Shown here piece after piece: positions 23,969-34,273 of a stretch of 64,000 nucleotides of DNA. A program made the position numbers and the translations under genes. Positions within the stretch are counted from its first letter, which is position 1; the number at the start of each line of letters is the position of its first letter. This DNA is from Tolypocladium sp. Sup5 PDA-1 (taxonomy: Eukaryota; Ascomycota; Sordariomycetes; Hypocreales; Ophiocordycipitaceae): positions 868,001 to 932,000 of the forward strand of contig JPHH03000001.1 of the NCBI GenBank assembly GCA_000750105.3, written 5' to 3'. Under the pieces are notes generated by a model. The model was not told the origin of the DNA. It searched no databases and saw only the letters and a list, made by a program, of their open reading frames with translations.

Positions 23969-23997
23969 CGGAGGTCGCTTTCAAAATAGTTGTCCAG
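23969..23997 (+). repeat. Tc1 element left TIR (29 bp)
   Basis: It begins CGGAGGTCGCTTTC and ends TTGTCCAG. It is identical, inverted, to 28663-28691. Confidence 0.92.
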
Positions 23998-24305
23998 ACA
24001 GGGGGGCAAATCCCTGCTCGAATCCCTGTTCAATTGATTGAATCCCTGCACGTAAGGGCGGTGAATCGTGCTAGGAACCACCGCACATATTTTGTAAGGT
24101 AACTTTCCCCTCCTCATTCGTGTAAACCACGCATCTTGTTCCCAATCGCCATGGCCCCAACTCAAGATATCGCAACGAGGGCCTTTGTGCTTGGGCTAAA
24201 GTGTTGCGGCACGAGTACTACTGAGGCTGCCTCTATCTCGGGGGTCTCTATCCGTCAGGTCAACCGTATCTATGCTAGGGCACTTAAGCGTGGATTCGAT
24301 CCAAG

Positions 24306-24313
24306 CTGCCGGC
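24306..24313. repeat. hAT 8-bp target-site duplication, left copy (CTGCCGGC)
   Basis: It is identical to 27487-27494. Both copies abut inverted termini starting CAGCGCTCATC. An 8-bp duplication is diagnostic of hAT elements. The repeat lies inside the Tc1 transposase frame. Confidence 0.9.
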
Positions 24314-24327
24314 CAGCGCTCATCATA

Positions 24328-24371
24328 TGTCAATCAAATCAACTTTGGGGTCAAAGTTGATTTGATTGACA
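24328..24371. repeat. Perfect 20-bp hairpin at the hAT left end
   Basis: Arms at 24328-24347 and 24352-24371 are exact inverted copies around GGGT. The outer part of the arm repeats the inner part of the TIR (TGTCAATCAAATCAA). It may act as an extra transposase binding site or reflect internal rearrangement. Confidence 0.8.
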
Positions 24372-24519
24372 GCTTTTGGATTTCGAGTTGATTTGATTGA
24401 TTTGATTGATGCCTTATATCAATTCCACGTGTGGCGATCCCAACACACCTCGAGAATGAAGCCATCCCCAAGGTATCCTGTCGGTCAGCTACCCGCCCAA
24501 GTACCTAGCTTTACCCCAC

Positions 24520-26830
24520 CGTGTCTGACCCAGTTCTTGAGGCACTGGACACGCTCCAGTGTATCTACGCCCATCGAGAGCCTCTAAGACGTCAATGTCA
24601 GCTTGGCTAGACTAAATTGCCTCTCGCAATCGCTGGCCATCGCTAGAATAGCAAAGACATCCAGAGCAAAGCTGCTCAGTAAAGGGAATGAAGTCCTGTG
24701 GTCTCTCCACCACTGGATAGGATCCTGCGTATCCTATGGTTCGAGACGCAGATACCTATCTAGTTCGCTAATATTGCCACCCATTGCGAACGCTTTCTTC
24801 GTCTTGCTATTGATCCATTGAGTATACTAATCATCCTCCTAACCTATCGTTCTTGGCGCTAAGTCGTACTGCGCCGTTTCCTCGTATTCCTCCTATTTCG
24901 TGTCGTACCAGCGGGTGAAGTAGTCCTTTATTCCCACCTTAGCATCACGAACCTAGGCTAATTGGCCCTCTGAAACCCAAGTAGCCTCTAGCCAGCCGAT
25001 TCCGAACCTCGGATGAAGTATAATCGCTGCCGCGAACAAGGGAGAGTCTCCGAGTTTGTTATAATACTCGTCCAGCTTCTTCTATCCGTTGTTAATTAAT
25101 GCCCGGATATACGATCGATAATCTACTAGCAATGTGCTCTTCTATAAGATCTTAGAGGCTAGAGGCTTTCCCATCGTGAAATATTCAGTTTAGGAATGCT
25201 CTAGTAAGGCAGATTCTATGAACCTTAATATTTGGCTCCGCTATTGCGGTATATAAACTTAATCCTCGTTAAAGCGAGCAGGCAGACGGCGCGCACGGCT
25301 TAGTCGACCTACCGACTCACTAACAGGTATAGACGGCGTTCCAATTGGCTCGAGGTCACCTAAGTTAGTTTTACTTATTATCTCTGCTATTACCTCACCG
25401 TAGAAACCCTTCTAGTCCTTAAAGTACTCTAGCAGGTATTCTATTCCTACCAACACCTCCCAGAGGCGGCCATAGCCATCAGCTTTACCCCGGCCTTGTA
25501 TCCGCATAGTTTAAAGATATATTAGCTTGAGAATCTCTTTAACTTCGCTAAGAACACGCTAGTCCTCGTTAGACAATATATTATCCGCCGGGATGCGTTT
25601 CGCTTCGTTTTGCTCGCCTTCGAGAGCAAAGAGGAAGGCCCTAATGTCTGTCCGCTTCCGCAGAGCCCTTTCAATCATCATATATATTAAATTCCATCGA
25701 GTTTCGTTATTCAAGATAACCTCGAGCTCCGCGGTAGATTCCTCGCAAAGCCGATATTCCTCGTATTCCTGTTCCTGCGCAATTCGCTTAAAGTGTTCGC
25801 TCCGCTACGGTAACGATCGGATAAACTTAACAATATTATAAAGCTTCCCAATAGGGCCCTTCGCACGCCAGTGATCAAGATCCTACTCCGCAAGGCCTCG
25901 GATATAGTTAATATCGGACTCTCGCTCGAAAGACTCGGCGTCTTTGCCAAAGAGAAAGGCCCGCGCAACAAGGTTAAGTATATGCCCATAGCAACGCATC
26001 CGACGCGCCTTAATATCAACAGGCCTCATCAATAGATCCAGTTACTTATATATATAGTATAGACAACTATCGTTTACGGCCAGGTTATCGGAAACGACGG
26101 AGCCAATTCGTCCTTCAATCTCCCACTCTTGAACGATATCAACAAGAGAAGCAGCAAGATTCTCACCGCTATAAGTGCCGAATTAACAGCGCAGAGCAAG
26201 CAACCGGGACTACTAAAGCCCCTATCGGTCAATAAAGTATACAAAGACGGCCACAATAGCGAAGCGATTCGGTAACGTCCAGAGGTCGAAACTAATATAT
26301 ACCGCCGTCCAAGCATCGCGCAGCTCTACTTTAATAACATCTCGCTTCGTTTTAAATAGCTGCTATAGCTCCCTAGCGACGGAACTGCCGCTCCATGGCA
26401 TCTAGAGCACTAATTCGTAGTCGAACTAATTAAAGAGATTCCGAAGAAAGCTATACTCGAAAATTATAAATGGCACATCGCTATCAATAACGAAGCCAAC
26501 GCTTAGCTCTTATATAGCTTTTATCTTTGCCTTGGGTATGCTACTCTATTCAAGCCGACGCCGTTTAGGAGTAGCAGAAGGGTAGAGATCAATAGCGCTA
26601 TTATCACTAGGGCTCGGCTCGCTAGATTGGCTACCTAGGGTAATCCGGTAAGCTCTATGCAAGTCAGCCGATAAATCTCTTGCCATCATAGTCGTACGGA
26701 AGGAACAGACTTTCGAAGATAATCTACCGCAGAAGACGTGGCTTGCACTAAGAAGAACTCAGCCTCGCCCTTTATATCACATCGACGGCAGCACCACACA
26801 TAGCCGATTAGTTAGTCTTGATAGTTCAGT
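24520..26830 (-). pseudogene. Decayed hAT transposase
   Basis: Pieces in hAT order occur on the minus strand with many stops and shifts. Near 26830-26690 a BED-like N-terminus reads YVWCCRRCDIKGEAEFFLVQ then SAVDYLRKSVPS. Near 26320-26060 there are AVYISFDLWTLPNRFAIVAV, GENLAASLVDIVQEWEIEGR and VVSDNLAVNDSC, the hAT catalytic-domain region. Near 24690-24530 the C-terminal dimerisation motif reads LSSFALDVFAILAMASDCER then QFSLAKLTLTS before a stop. No frame longer than about 100 codons survives, so no functional protein can be made. Confidence 0.8.
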
Positions 26831-27486
26831 TCGACGAAGAATATTCCGTGCGACCTAATCCAACTCTTCCTGCCCTTTGCGCCCTTCTGAGCCAGCGAAT
26901 CCTCTTAGACGAAGCGACGGTTTTTCCATATGATCTTTGGGAGATCCCCAATAGTCGGGTTACTAGGCAAAGCTCCAACGGCAGCCTCTTCCAGCTGCTT
27001 AGCCACCGTCCTAGGCTAAGCCAGTCATGAGAACGCGGAGAAGAGGGGCGTGGCGCAAGGCGTTGGTGTCATCTACGGAAGGCTAGTTAGCGACGAGAGG
27101 GCCGGCGAGTCAGACATTTTGCTATTAATGTAAAAAAAACCATTCCAAGGAGTAAAGAGGGACCTGTGAACGCGACGCGGTAGGGAACGTGTTCTAGCTT
27201 GCAGGGGGGGCATACGCGTTAGCCTATATTAGTAGATACCTACAATTGCACTCCTCTACATCGTCACTCAAAGTAGATTTTATCAGAAGCTATTTGGTCT
27301 AGGGTAGGCCCACCTGGAGACGGATGTTAGAAGATATATTTTAGGTATCGCATGGTACACCGAGCTATATCAACTATTTCAACTTGAAGGAATATATGAA
27401 TTGATTTGATTGAAAGGAAGAGCTCGACGATTTGATTGATTTGATTGAGGTGATTGATTGATTGAGTTGACATATGATGAGCGCTG

Positions 27487-27494
27487 CTGCCGGC
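27487..27494. repeat. hAT 8-bp target-site duplication, right copy (CTGCCGGC)
   Basis: It matches 24306-24313 exactly. The Tc1 transposase frame resumes directly after it. Confidence 0.9.
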
Positions 27495-28662
27495 CCGTGA
27501 ATATCAAGGATGACTTTGTTAAGGATGAACCTCGCCCCGGGCGCCCGTCGAAGCAAACGAAAGAAATGCAAGAGAAGATCGTGAGCAAGGTCCGCCGCGA
27601 TAGGTATGGGAGAGAAAAGACGTGCGCTGATATCTCTGGGGAGCTTAGTGCTGAGGGGATTCCCGTTTCCTCTGTTACGGTGTGGCGGGTTATGAAAAAG
27701 CTCGGGTATAATAAGACGAAGCCGACGAGGAAGCCTAGATTATCGAAGAAGATGAGAACGGATCGTCTACGCTGGTGCCTTGAGCGTAAGGACTGGACCC
27801 TTGAGGATTGGAAGAATGTTATTTGGTCTGACGAGACCTCCGTCGTCTTACTCCATCGCAGAGGCAGCTATCGCGTTTGGCGGAAGAGCGACGAGGCGTT
27901 CGTAAAGAGCTGCATTCGTGAGCGATGGAAAGGCTCTTCTGAATTTATGTTCTGGGGTTGCTTTTCCTATGATCGGAAGGGCCCTGCGCATTGCTGGTCT
28001 CCGGAGACTGCGCAAGAGAAGAAAGCCGCTACGGAAACGATCGAGAAGATGAACGAAGAGCTCGAGTCTGCCGCAAAGGAGAAATGGGAGCTTGAGAATT
28101 CGATGAGACGATTGAACCTACGCCAACTTCCTGGAAAGAAACCCTCGTGGCGATGGAATTCAAAAAACGGCAAGCTCACACGCCGCAAGGGGTCAGGGAT
28201 CGATTGGTATCAGTACCAGAAGAAGATCCTTATCCCGAAGCTCTTCCCTTTTGCGAAGGAATGCGCAACGGACCGGCCGGGCACGCTCGTTCAAGAAGAC
28301 AAGGCTCCGGCACACAGTCATTACATCCAGCAGCAGGTCTATGACCTTCATCAAATCCAACGACTCCTTTGGTGCGGCAACTCTCCCGATCTCAACGCAA
28401 TTGAGCCAGCCTGGCCTTGGATGAAGAGACGCACTACGAGCAAGGGGGCCCCGAAGAACCGGCAAGAAGCTATTACGGCTTGGAACGCCGCATGGAAAGA
28501 GCTACCGCAAGACCGTATCCAAGTTTGGATTGAGAGAATCCTAAGGCATGTACAAATGATAATCGAGCTTGAGGGAGGAAACGAGTACAAGGAAGGCAGG
28601 GGACTAACCCCTGCTAAATTAGGTGGGGGCGTTCCTAATATAGCTTAGCGGTAGTTTCAGCG

Positions 28663-28691
28663 CTGGACAACTATTTTGAAAGCGACCTCCG
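28663..28691 (-). repeat. Tc1 element right TIR (29 bp)
   Basis: This is the exact inverted copy of 23969-23997. The TA at 28692-28693 follows. Confidence 0.92.
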
Positions 28692-28693
28692 TA

Positions 28694-29306
28694 CCGAGGA
28701 AAGCATTTGTTGTGGCCAATCCTGGCACAGTCAATTGCCCAATCTCTCTATCCACGTCGGCTGCAACTCTACGATTAACCAGCACGCTGAGGGTGACCAA
28801 TGACCGCGTCTGGCGATTAATTTGTTTGTGGAACGAGCATCTCGAGCACACCTGGGTGCACGCCGTCACGCAACTTACCCTGTCAAATTTTCATCTTTCT
28901 CGGTTTCAACCATGTCGTAGGCAAAGAGCGCCGAGTGTCGTGGTGCAAGTCGCCCCGTCACCAATACATGGCAAGCGCGTGGTGTGTGCGACTGATTGCC
29001 ACTCGGTCGGAGTATGCTCTGACGCAATTCATTCGTCGAACCAAGTTACGGGAGTCCCAATGACTTCGCTACTGCCTGCTCTGGAATTCAGTATGCGTGT
29101 GCAGTGGATCAAGCAAGCGCTGGTTCATAATGACCCAGACAAGCGTGCCTCGTTGCGGCGCACCCGTTGGAATGCTGCGTTGCTCTGCACAACGCCAGAT
29201 CCTCTTTCAAGAGGTATATCTTGGACATAGACAATCAAGAACGTTGAGAAAGGCTTTGAATGCACACCCGTTGTCACGAATTCTTGTTCGCCTCTAGGTC
29301 GAAACA
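28694..29306. other. Intergenic between transposon and Ser/Thr-rich gene
   Basis: A 184-codon frame (28676-29230) starts within the Tc1 inverted repeat and has no protein-like features. No gene is supported. Confidence 0.45.
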
Positions 29307-30773
29307 ATGGTTCTCCTTAGTGATCTCCTCCATCTCGCCCTCAACGTATCACCAGGTATCAGCTCTCATGGCGCAGCAGCTTCACGCTCTGAACTCGTCG
29401 GGCATGGTGCCAGAGCCCTCCCCGCCTTTGCCAACGACATAGTGCAGCTGCATCATACAGTGAAACGCGCCCGAAGCGTTGTCGAAGACAGAGACGCCAC
29501 AGTCCAAGTTCCTCAGTCGGAGTTGCTTGACATTCTCGGCAAACTAAACAGCCTCGAGGAGCAGGTTGCTGCTTTGCTGCCACCTGGAGCCAAAGATGAC
29601 AAGAAAGCCGACACTGACGACCAGAACTGCGATGTCGAACACCTCCTGTTCTCTCTTGGAGTCAACGGCACCGATAGCAAAACGGGCCAGGTAAGTGATC
29701 ATCCCCTCTTTCGCAGGAACGCTAACTGCTCCATGGAAGCCATTGCCGCGGCGCAGAAGCCGGGACAGAATGTCTCTCTCAAGTCGTCCGGGGCGACTCC
29801 TGATGAAGACGATTCCTCCTCTTCGCATCCCGGCAAAGACAACAAGGCAGCGCACCGCGCGTCCCCTCACAAGTCGAATATGGGGTCTCCCTCCGTGCCT
29901 CAAACTGCACCTTCCGTTGCTGCGACAGGCGACTCTGCACCAATCATTTCCGTCGATTCGTCAGAGGACCAGACTACCGAGTCTGCGGCGGTTGGATCTG
30001 TTACGCCAGCGACTGGCCTTGATGGCAATGTCGCCTTAGTGAGCCCAACTCTGGTCTCAGCAGCGACTGCTGGAGACTCCATTGCCACTTCTTCCGCCGC
30101 ATTGTCGGGTGCCACGGATGAGGCAGAATCGACATCAACGGGTCCAAAGTCGCCGGATCTCAACGAAGAGTTCCAAACTACCACCATCACGAAGACGAAG
30201 ACGAGCCGGACGACTATAACCATTACCCGGAAGCACACGGCGACCCATCCGCGGACCACGCCAACAGAGCTACCGAATGAAACGAACATCCAGGACAACG
30301 ACAAACCCAAGCCGGCCAAAGCAAGCACAAACGCCAAAGACGCTGATAAAGGGGCTCGCAAGAGTATCATTCCATCTGGATACGCAAAGATCCCCTCCTC
30401 CAGCATGAACGCCCCAGTGTCCGTGGGACACAAACAGATTTTCTCCAACTCAACTGTCAAAAGGTTCAAGGCGCCCATCAATGGCGAGCCACGCCTGCCT
30501 ACCATTTTGACCGAGACGCCAACGCTAGTTGGCTCGGAGGTGACGCCAGCACTTACGTCAGAGAATCCGAGCCAGCTTTCCAATGCCGGGGGCGCAACGA
30601 AGTTGAGTGCGGCCAATGCGCCGCCGAGCGGTTTCAAGACGGTCTCGACGCCGGCATCCAAGGGCGTTGCCGAGACCAAGCAGTTGAATGGGAGGAAGGG
30701 AACGAAGGGAACTTGCCTACAAACTGAGCTTTTGACGATTCGAACTGTACTTTCCCCCCGGGCTACGTATTGA
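29307..30773 (+). CDS. Ser/Thr-rich disordered orphan protein
   Basis: The frame of 488 codons contains a likely 66-nt stopless intron (29691-29756: GTAAGT donor, GCTAAC branch at 29721, CAG acceptor). The spliced product would then be about 466 residues. The first 20 residues are weakly hydrophobic (MVLLSDLLHLALNV), a doubtful signal peptide. Residues 40-90 look helical (LLDILGKLNSLEEQVAALLP). The rest is low-complexity Ser/Thr/Ala/Pro with a TTTITKTKTSRTTITITRK segment, as in wall-associated or secreted fungal proteins. No enzyme motif is seen and the C-terminus is uncertain. It lies beside the transposon block in accessory-looking sequence. The function is unknown. Confidence 0.5.
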   Translation: MVLLSDLLHLALNVSPGISSHGAAASRSELVGHGARALPAFANDIVQLHHTVKRARSVVEDRDATVQVPQSELLDILGKLNSLEEQVAALLPPGAKDDKKADTDDQNCDVEHLLFSLGVNGTDSKTGQVSDHPLFRRNANCSMEAIAAAQKPGQNVSLKSSGATPDEDDSSSSHPGKDNKAAHRASPHKSNMGSPSVPQTAPSVAATGDSAPIISVDSSEDQTTESAAVGSVTPATGLDGNVALVSPTLVSAATAGDSIATSSAALSGATDEAESTSTGPKSPDLNEEFQTTTITKTKTSRTTITITRKHTATHPRTTPTELPNETNIQDNDKPKPAKASTNAKDADKGARKSIIPSGYAKIPSSSMNAPVSVGHKQIFSNSTVKRFKAPINGEPRLPTILTETPTLVGSEVTPALTSENPSQLSNAGGATKLSAANAPPSGFKTVSTPASKGVAETKQLNGRKGTKGTCLQTELLTIRTVLSPRATY

Positions 30774-31053
30774 TTTACGGAATGGGGATAATAATGGGCT
30801 GGATGCTGGGAGGCAGCAACTTCAGATATCGATGGCTTGAACCAATGAACGCAACGACATTTTCATGTTATCTAGTGGTGAAAGCACGTCCCCGGTGCCA
30901 AGTTTCCTTTGCGTAATACAATGCCTCTCCGCTGTCGAGAGGTCACGAGGCCGCGGGGGCGGTCCGACGACGGAGAAGCCCACTTTTCGAGTCCATTGTT
31001 TCCCAGGCGATGTAGAATGCGGAGAGGAACCAGCCCCGGGTCCGATGTCGTCG

Positions 31054-31078
31054 ATTGGCCGGAAACATTCCGGCCAAT
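31054..31078. promoter_or_regulatory. Perfect palindrome ATTGGCCGGAA-ACA-TTCCGGCCAAT
   Basis: Eleven-base arms surround a 3-bp centre, 607 nt before the IDO start codon. The outer bases form ATTGG and CCAAT, and the inner part is CGG-N7-CCG, the layout bound by Zn2Cys6 dimers. It is a candidate operator, inferred from symmetry alone. Confidence 0.55.
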
Positions 31079-31352
31079 GATCCACAGAAGGCCGGGCAGA
31101 GTCGGCATGTTGTGGGTCCATCGTCCTTTAAGTGCCCGGCCCCCCCCACGACCACCGCGCTCCTCCACAAACAATGCGGAGGGCCAGTATCACGACGACA
31201 ATTGAAAAGCATGACCAGTTGCCCCGGATTTTCGTCTGACGGACACTGCTGATGCATTTCAAAGTGTCCCTGGCACGCAGCCGGCGCGGCCGAGTTGCGG
31301 GACCGGTGCGGCCGGCCGCCATGTCGACTGTCTCGGCCTCCCGTCGGGCGTC

Positions 31353-31367
31353 CGGTGCGTCGCACCG
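31353..31367. promoter_or_regulatory. Palindrome CGGTGCG-T-CGCACCG
   Basis: Seven-base perfect arms with a single central base again begin with CGG and end with CCG. The region around it is very GC-rich, so chance is more likely here than for the other two sites. Confidence 0.35.
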
Positions 31368-31517
31368 CCGGCGGCGGCCGCAGCAGAGATAGAGAATGAA
31401 ACGGATTTCTGTTACGTGTCGCTGCGCATTGGGCGTCATGAACCTTCCAATAAAGGCCCGATGGAGGGGTCGCGGACGCCGATGTTGATGCGAATCGTGC
31501 CCCTATCCCCGCTTGCT

Positions 31518-31539
31518 TGGCCGGAATGGATTCCGGCCA
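31518..31539. promoter_or_regulatory. Palindrome TGGCCGGAA-TGGA-TTCCGGCCA
   Basis: Nine-base perfect arms surround a 4-bp centre, 146 nt before the IDO start codon. It shares the core GGCCGGAA/TTCCGGCC with the site at 31054-31078. Two copies of the same core in one upstream region suggest a regulator binding site. Confidence 0.55.
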
Positions 31540-31684
31540 CCGGGTACTTAGGCGGCGGCGAGAGCCACGATGGTGCACTTTGAATCTGTGTTCCTCAGCA
31601 TCACTCGCAAACGCCTTGGATACCTTCAGATCGGCGTTTTCGACCACCTGCAGCCTCTCTTTTCCCCTGAAACAGTCGTCCAAG

Positions 31685-33219
31685 ATGGGCTCCATCGCCA
31701 ACACACCACCCTTCCAGGTCCTCGAGGACACTCGTCCCGAGGACAACTCCCTCCCGGCCTTCATGGTGTCCACCACCCGGGGCTTCCTCCCCCGGATGGA
31801 CCCCATCGTCACCCTGCCCAAGGAGTTTGACGCGCTCGAGTCCATCCTCCAGCGCATGCCCGTCAAGACGGCCTCGGGGGAGCCGGGCCTGCTCGCCCAC
31901 AGCAAGCTCGGCGACGAGGTCGACTCCACGTTCCCTGACCTGACTGAGGCCATGGACATGTACAAGGACAACCTGCCCCTCATGAATGCCCTGTACCGGG
32001 ACTACTCCTTCCTGGCGTCGGCGTACCTCCTCGAGCCCTGCCACGAGCGCTTCGTCAGGGGCGAGGAGTATGGCCTGGGCCGACAGGTGCTGCCCAAGAA
32101 CATATCCCACCCTATTGCTCGATGTGCCGAGATGTAAGTCAAGCCTCGTACCCTTTTCTCCATGGAAGAATGGTTTCACTGACACTCACCAGCTGCGGCT
32201 TCCAGCCCTTCATGGAGTACGCTGGCTCGTACGCCCTGTTCAACTACCGCCTGGAGAACCCTGCGGCGGGCCTGGAGTACTCTAACCTGCGCCTCGTCCG
32301 TGCCTTTGAGCACGGCCTGCACCCCGAGTCGTCCGAGGCCGGCTTCGTCCTCGTGCACGTCGACATGGTCAGGAACTCCGGGCCCCTCGTCGCCGGCACC
32401 GTGCAGTGCCTTGACGTGGCCTCCAAGGTCAACTCCCCGCTTGGCACCATCCAGGAGCGCGCCTCCTTCAACGAGGGCCTGTCTGCCATCGTGGGCGCCA
32501 TGAAGAAGATCAACAGCGTCATGGAGACCATGTGGGGAAAGTCTCGCCCGACTGAGTACACGAGCTTCCGGACCTTCATCTTCGGCATCACGTCGCAGTC
32601 CATGTTCCCCAACGGCGTCGTGTACGAGGGCCTCAACGACGGCAAGCCCCTGTCGTTCCGCGGCGAGAGCGGCGCCAACGACTCCATGGTGCCGCTCATG
32701 GACAACTTCCTGCAGGTGCCGATGCCGGACACGCCGCTCACGGAGATCCTCAAGGACTTCCGCAAGTACCGGCCCAGCAACCACAAGGCCTTCCTGCTGC
32801 ACGTCAAGGAGCGCGCGCAGGAGCTGGACCTGCGCAACTTCGCGCTGGGCCACCGGGCGACGCCCGCAACGGACGAGGAGAAGGACCTGCTGCGGGAGTC
32901 GCGCAGCCTGTGGCTCCAGATCCTAGACCAGGTGCGCGACTTCCGGTGGCGGCACTGGTGCTTCGCGCGCGAGTACATCCTCAAGCGCACGTCGCACCCG
33001 ACGGCGACGGGCGGGAGCCCGATCGTGACGTGGCTGCCGAACCAGCTCGAGGCGGTTCTCGAGGACATGGTGCGCATCAACGAGCGGTCCGGCCGGGAGG
33101 ACGCCCGGGGGCTGGGCAAGACGTGCGACGAGATTATGGAGGCGGCGATGCGCCAGCGAGATACCCTGCGGAAGGAGGTTGACAAGTACTGCTCCGAGCG
33201 CGGTGTTGCGCGCAGCTGA
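31685..33219 (+). CDS. Indoleamine 2,3-dioxygenase (IDO/Bna2-type)
   Basis: Two exons, 31685-32133 and 32193-33219, with a 59-nt intron (GTAAGT donor, ACTGAC branch, CAG acceptor) give 491 residues. IDO signatures are clear: FRGESGANDSMVPLMD, RPSNHKAFLLHV (about residues 340-352), and the heme-proximal His in FRWRHWCFAREYILKR near residue 402. These are followed by ATGGSPIVTWLPNQL, the equivalent of the GTGGT loop. The enzyme opens the indole ring of tryptophan with O2 at a heme, giving N-formylkynurenine, the first step of the kynurenine route to NAD. Fungi often carry several IDO paralogues; which one this is cannot be told. An upstream in-frame ATG at 31517 is less likely because MGSIANTPPF resembles known starts. 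Paired palindromes lie upstream. Confidence 0.94.
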
Positions 33220-34273
33220 GGATGCCGCGGCTGAGAATGACGGCACCTCGAGAGTGTAGGAGTAGTTTTGAATTAAAAGTTTACGATTGTGTCATGTCAA
33301 CTCGGGTCGTCGTTCCGTCTCGGCCTCCTCATGTGATGGAGACGCTCAGCGCATGATGTTGTGTAACAGCCACTGGACTGCATTGGGGGCAGCAGCATGC
33401 AATGATGGCGTGCGTTTCCCCATCTAGGTCTCCCTCCGATGAGTCTACCTGGAGAATGAAGCATTCTCGCTGGGGTCGTTTGCTTTGCTTCTTCACGTGT
33501 TTTGGGGCTACTATGTGAATCTGGGTGAACGGGTGGAATCGCGTGAAGCCCGGGATGTCCTCTGCCACCAGACAGGCCTGTTGGCTCGGGTTCCTTGCAT
33601 GGGGATGAGGATTGTGGAGTCGCAATGCAAGAGTCATTCACCTAGGAAGGTGGTCTCTCATGGGCCGCAGGTTGTGCGCATCGCGAGGTGCCTCTGGCGA
33701 TAAACGCTGTTCGACCAGATATCCGCGTGCATACCGAGCATCCTCGGCAAGCTCTCATTTCGGTCAACCATGCTGACCTCCATCTAGACCCCGAATGCTA
33801 CGTGCTGCAGTTCCGTGCAAGGGCGGCACACTGGACCAACACGCCGAGGGTTGCAGCAGAACTCGGACTGCATGCTGACCATGCAACGCCCCGAGCAACA
33901 CCCCATTCGCTACCACACTTCTTGTGGCCACGCCGATGGCTTGGCAGCAGCCCGGGTACGGTGCACAGCGAGTATTCATTCAAGACGGACAATAGGCCCA
34001 GGCATGCGTGCTGGTGCGTGCGGAGATGTTGCCGCACCCATGCCGTGATATGCAGGCCTGGCCAACGGCATGCTGCCTCGAGGTTACCCTGCAGCCAGCC
34101 GACAACCACGAGATCTCCCACAGCCGCCGCCGCCGCCGCCGCCGCCCCGTGACTCGAACTTGCGCAATGAGCAGAGCAGCGTCTTTGGACAGTCGCGCAA
34201 ACGTCCGGCTGATATTCCACGAGCGCAGAAACGGTTTCGCGGAGCGGAGCGGCGACAGGCGACGTGGGTAGCC
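33220..34273. other. Intergenic, no gene seen
   Basis: Only shadow frames occur on both strands. A GCC triplet run lies near 34120-34145, within the probable leader of the next gene. Confidence 0.5.

Larger units (their letters stand above)
24314..27486 (-). mobile_element. hAT-family DNA transposon nested in the Tc1 transposase gene
   Basis: The 3173-bp element has inverted ends CAGCGCTCATCATATGTCAA at the left (24314-24333) and its complement at the right. It is flanked by 8-bp direct repeats CTGCCGGC. The ends hold arrays of TTGATTTGATTGA-like words, typical subterminal transposase binding repeats. The interior is richer in A+T than the surrounding sequence and carries a decayed hAT transposase on the minus strand. 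The element is therefore non-autonomous. Confidence 0.92.
24151..28648 (+). pseudogene. Tc1-type DDE transposase, interrupted by the hAT insertion
   Basis: The 5' part (24151-24313) encodes an N-terminal helix-turn-helix region ending RGFDPSCRP. The 3' part (27495-28648) resumes in the same frame at VNIKDDFVKDE. The pieces total 1317 nt, 438 residues, with no other stop or frameshift. The second part shows a Tc3-type second HTH (TCADISGELSAEGIPVSSVT) and the DDE_3 catalytic core. First Asp is in VIWSDETS, second Asp in VQEDKAPAHS and Glu in SPDLNAIEPAW; 34 residues lie between the second Asp and the Glu, the DD34E spacing of Tc1. A Glu/Lys-rich coiled-coil insert sits between the first and second Asp. 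The gene is inactive as it stands because of the insertion. Confidence 0.9.
23969..28691 (+). mobile_element. Tc1-type DNA transposon, split by a nested hAT element
   Basis: The ends carry perfect 29-bp terminal inverted repeats (23969-23997, starting CGGAGGTCGC, and 28663-28691) flanked by TA. Without the nested 3173-bp hAT and its extra 8-bp duplication the element would be 1542 bp, normal for a one-gene Tc1 element. It holds one plus-strand transposase gene. Perfect TIRs and an otherwise open transposase frame suggest it is relatively young. The 4723-bp span given here includes the hAT insertion. Confidence 0.92.
30774..31684. other. IDO upstream region with palindromes
   Basis: No gene is seen in these 911 nt. 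The region holds at least three strong inverted repeats containing CGG/CCG ends (listed separately) and a C/T-rich leader before the IDO start codon. Confidence 0.6.

Noticed and set aside
28676..29230. 184-codon plus-strand frame after the Tc1 element
   Set aside because: It begins inside the transposon inverted repeat and its translation has no motif or protein-like periodicity.
34130..34175. Second tRNA-like TTCGAGTC on the minus strand
   Set aside because: It is adjacent to a GCC triplet run with no acceptor or D-arm; chance match.
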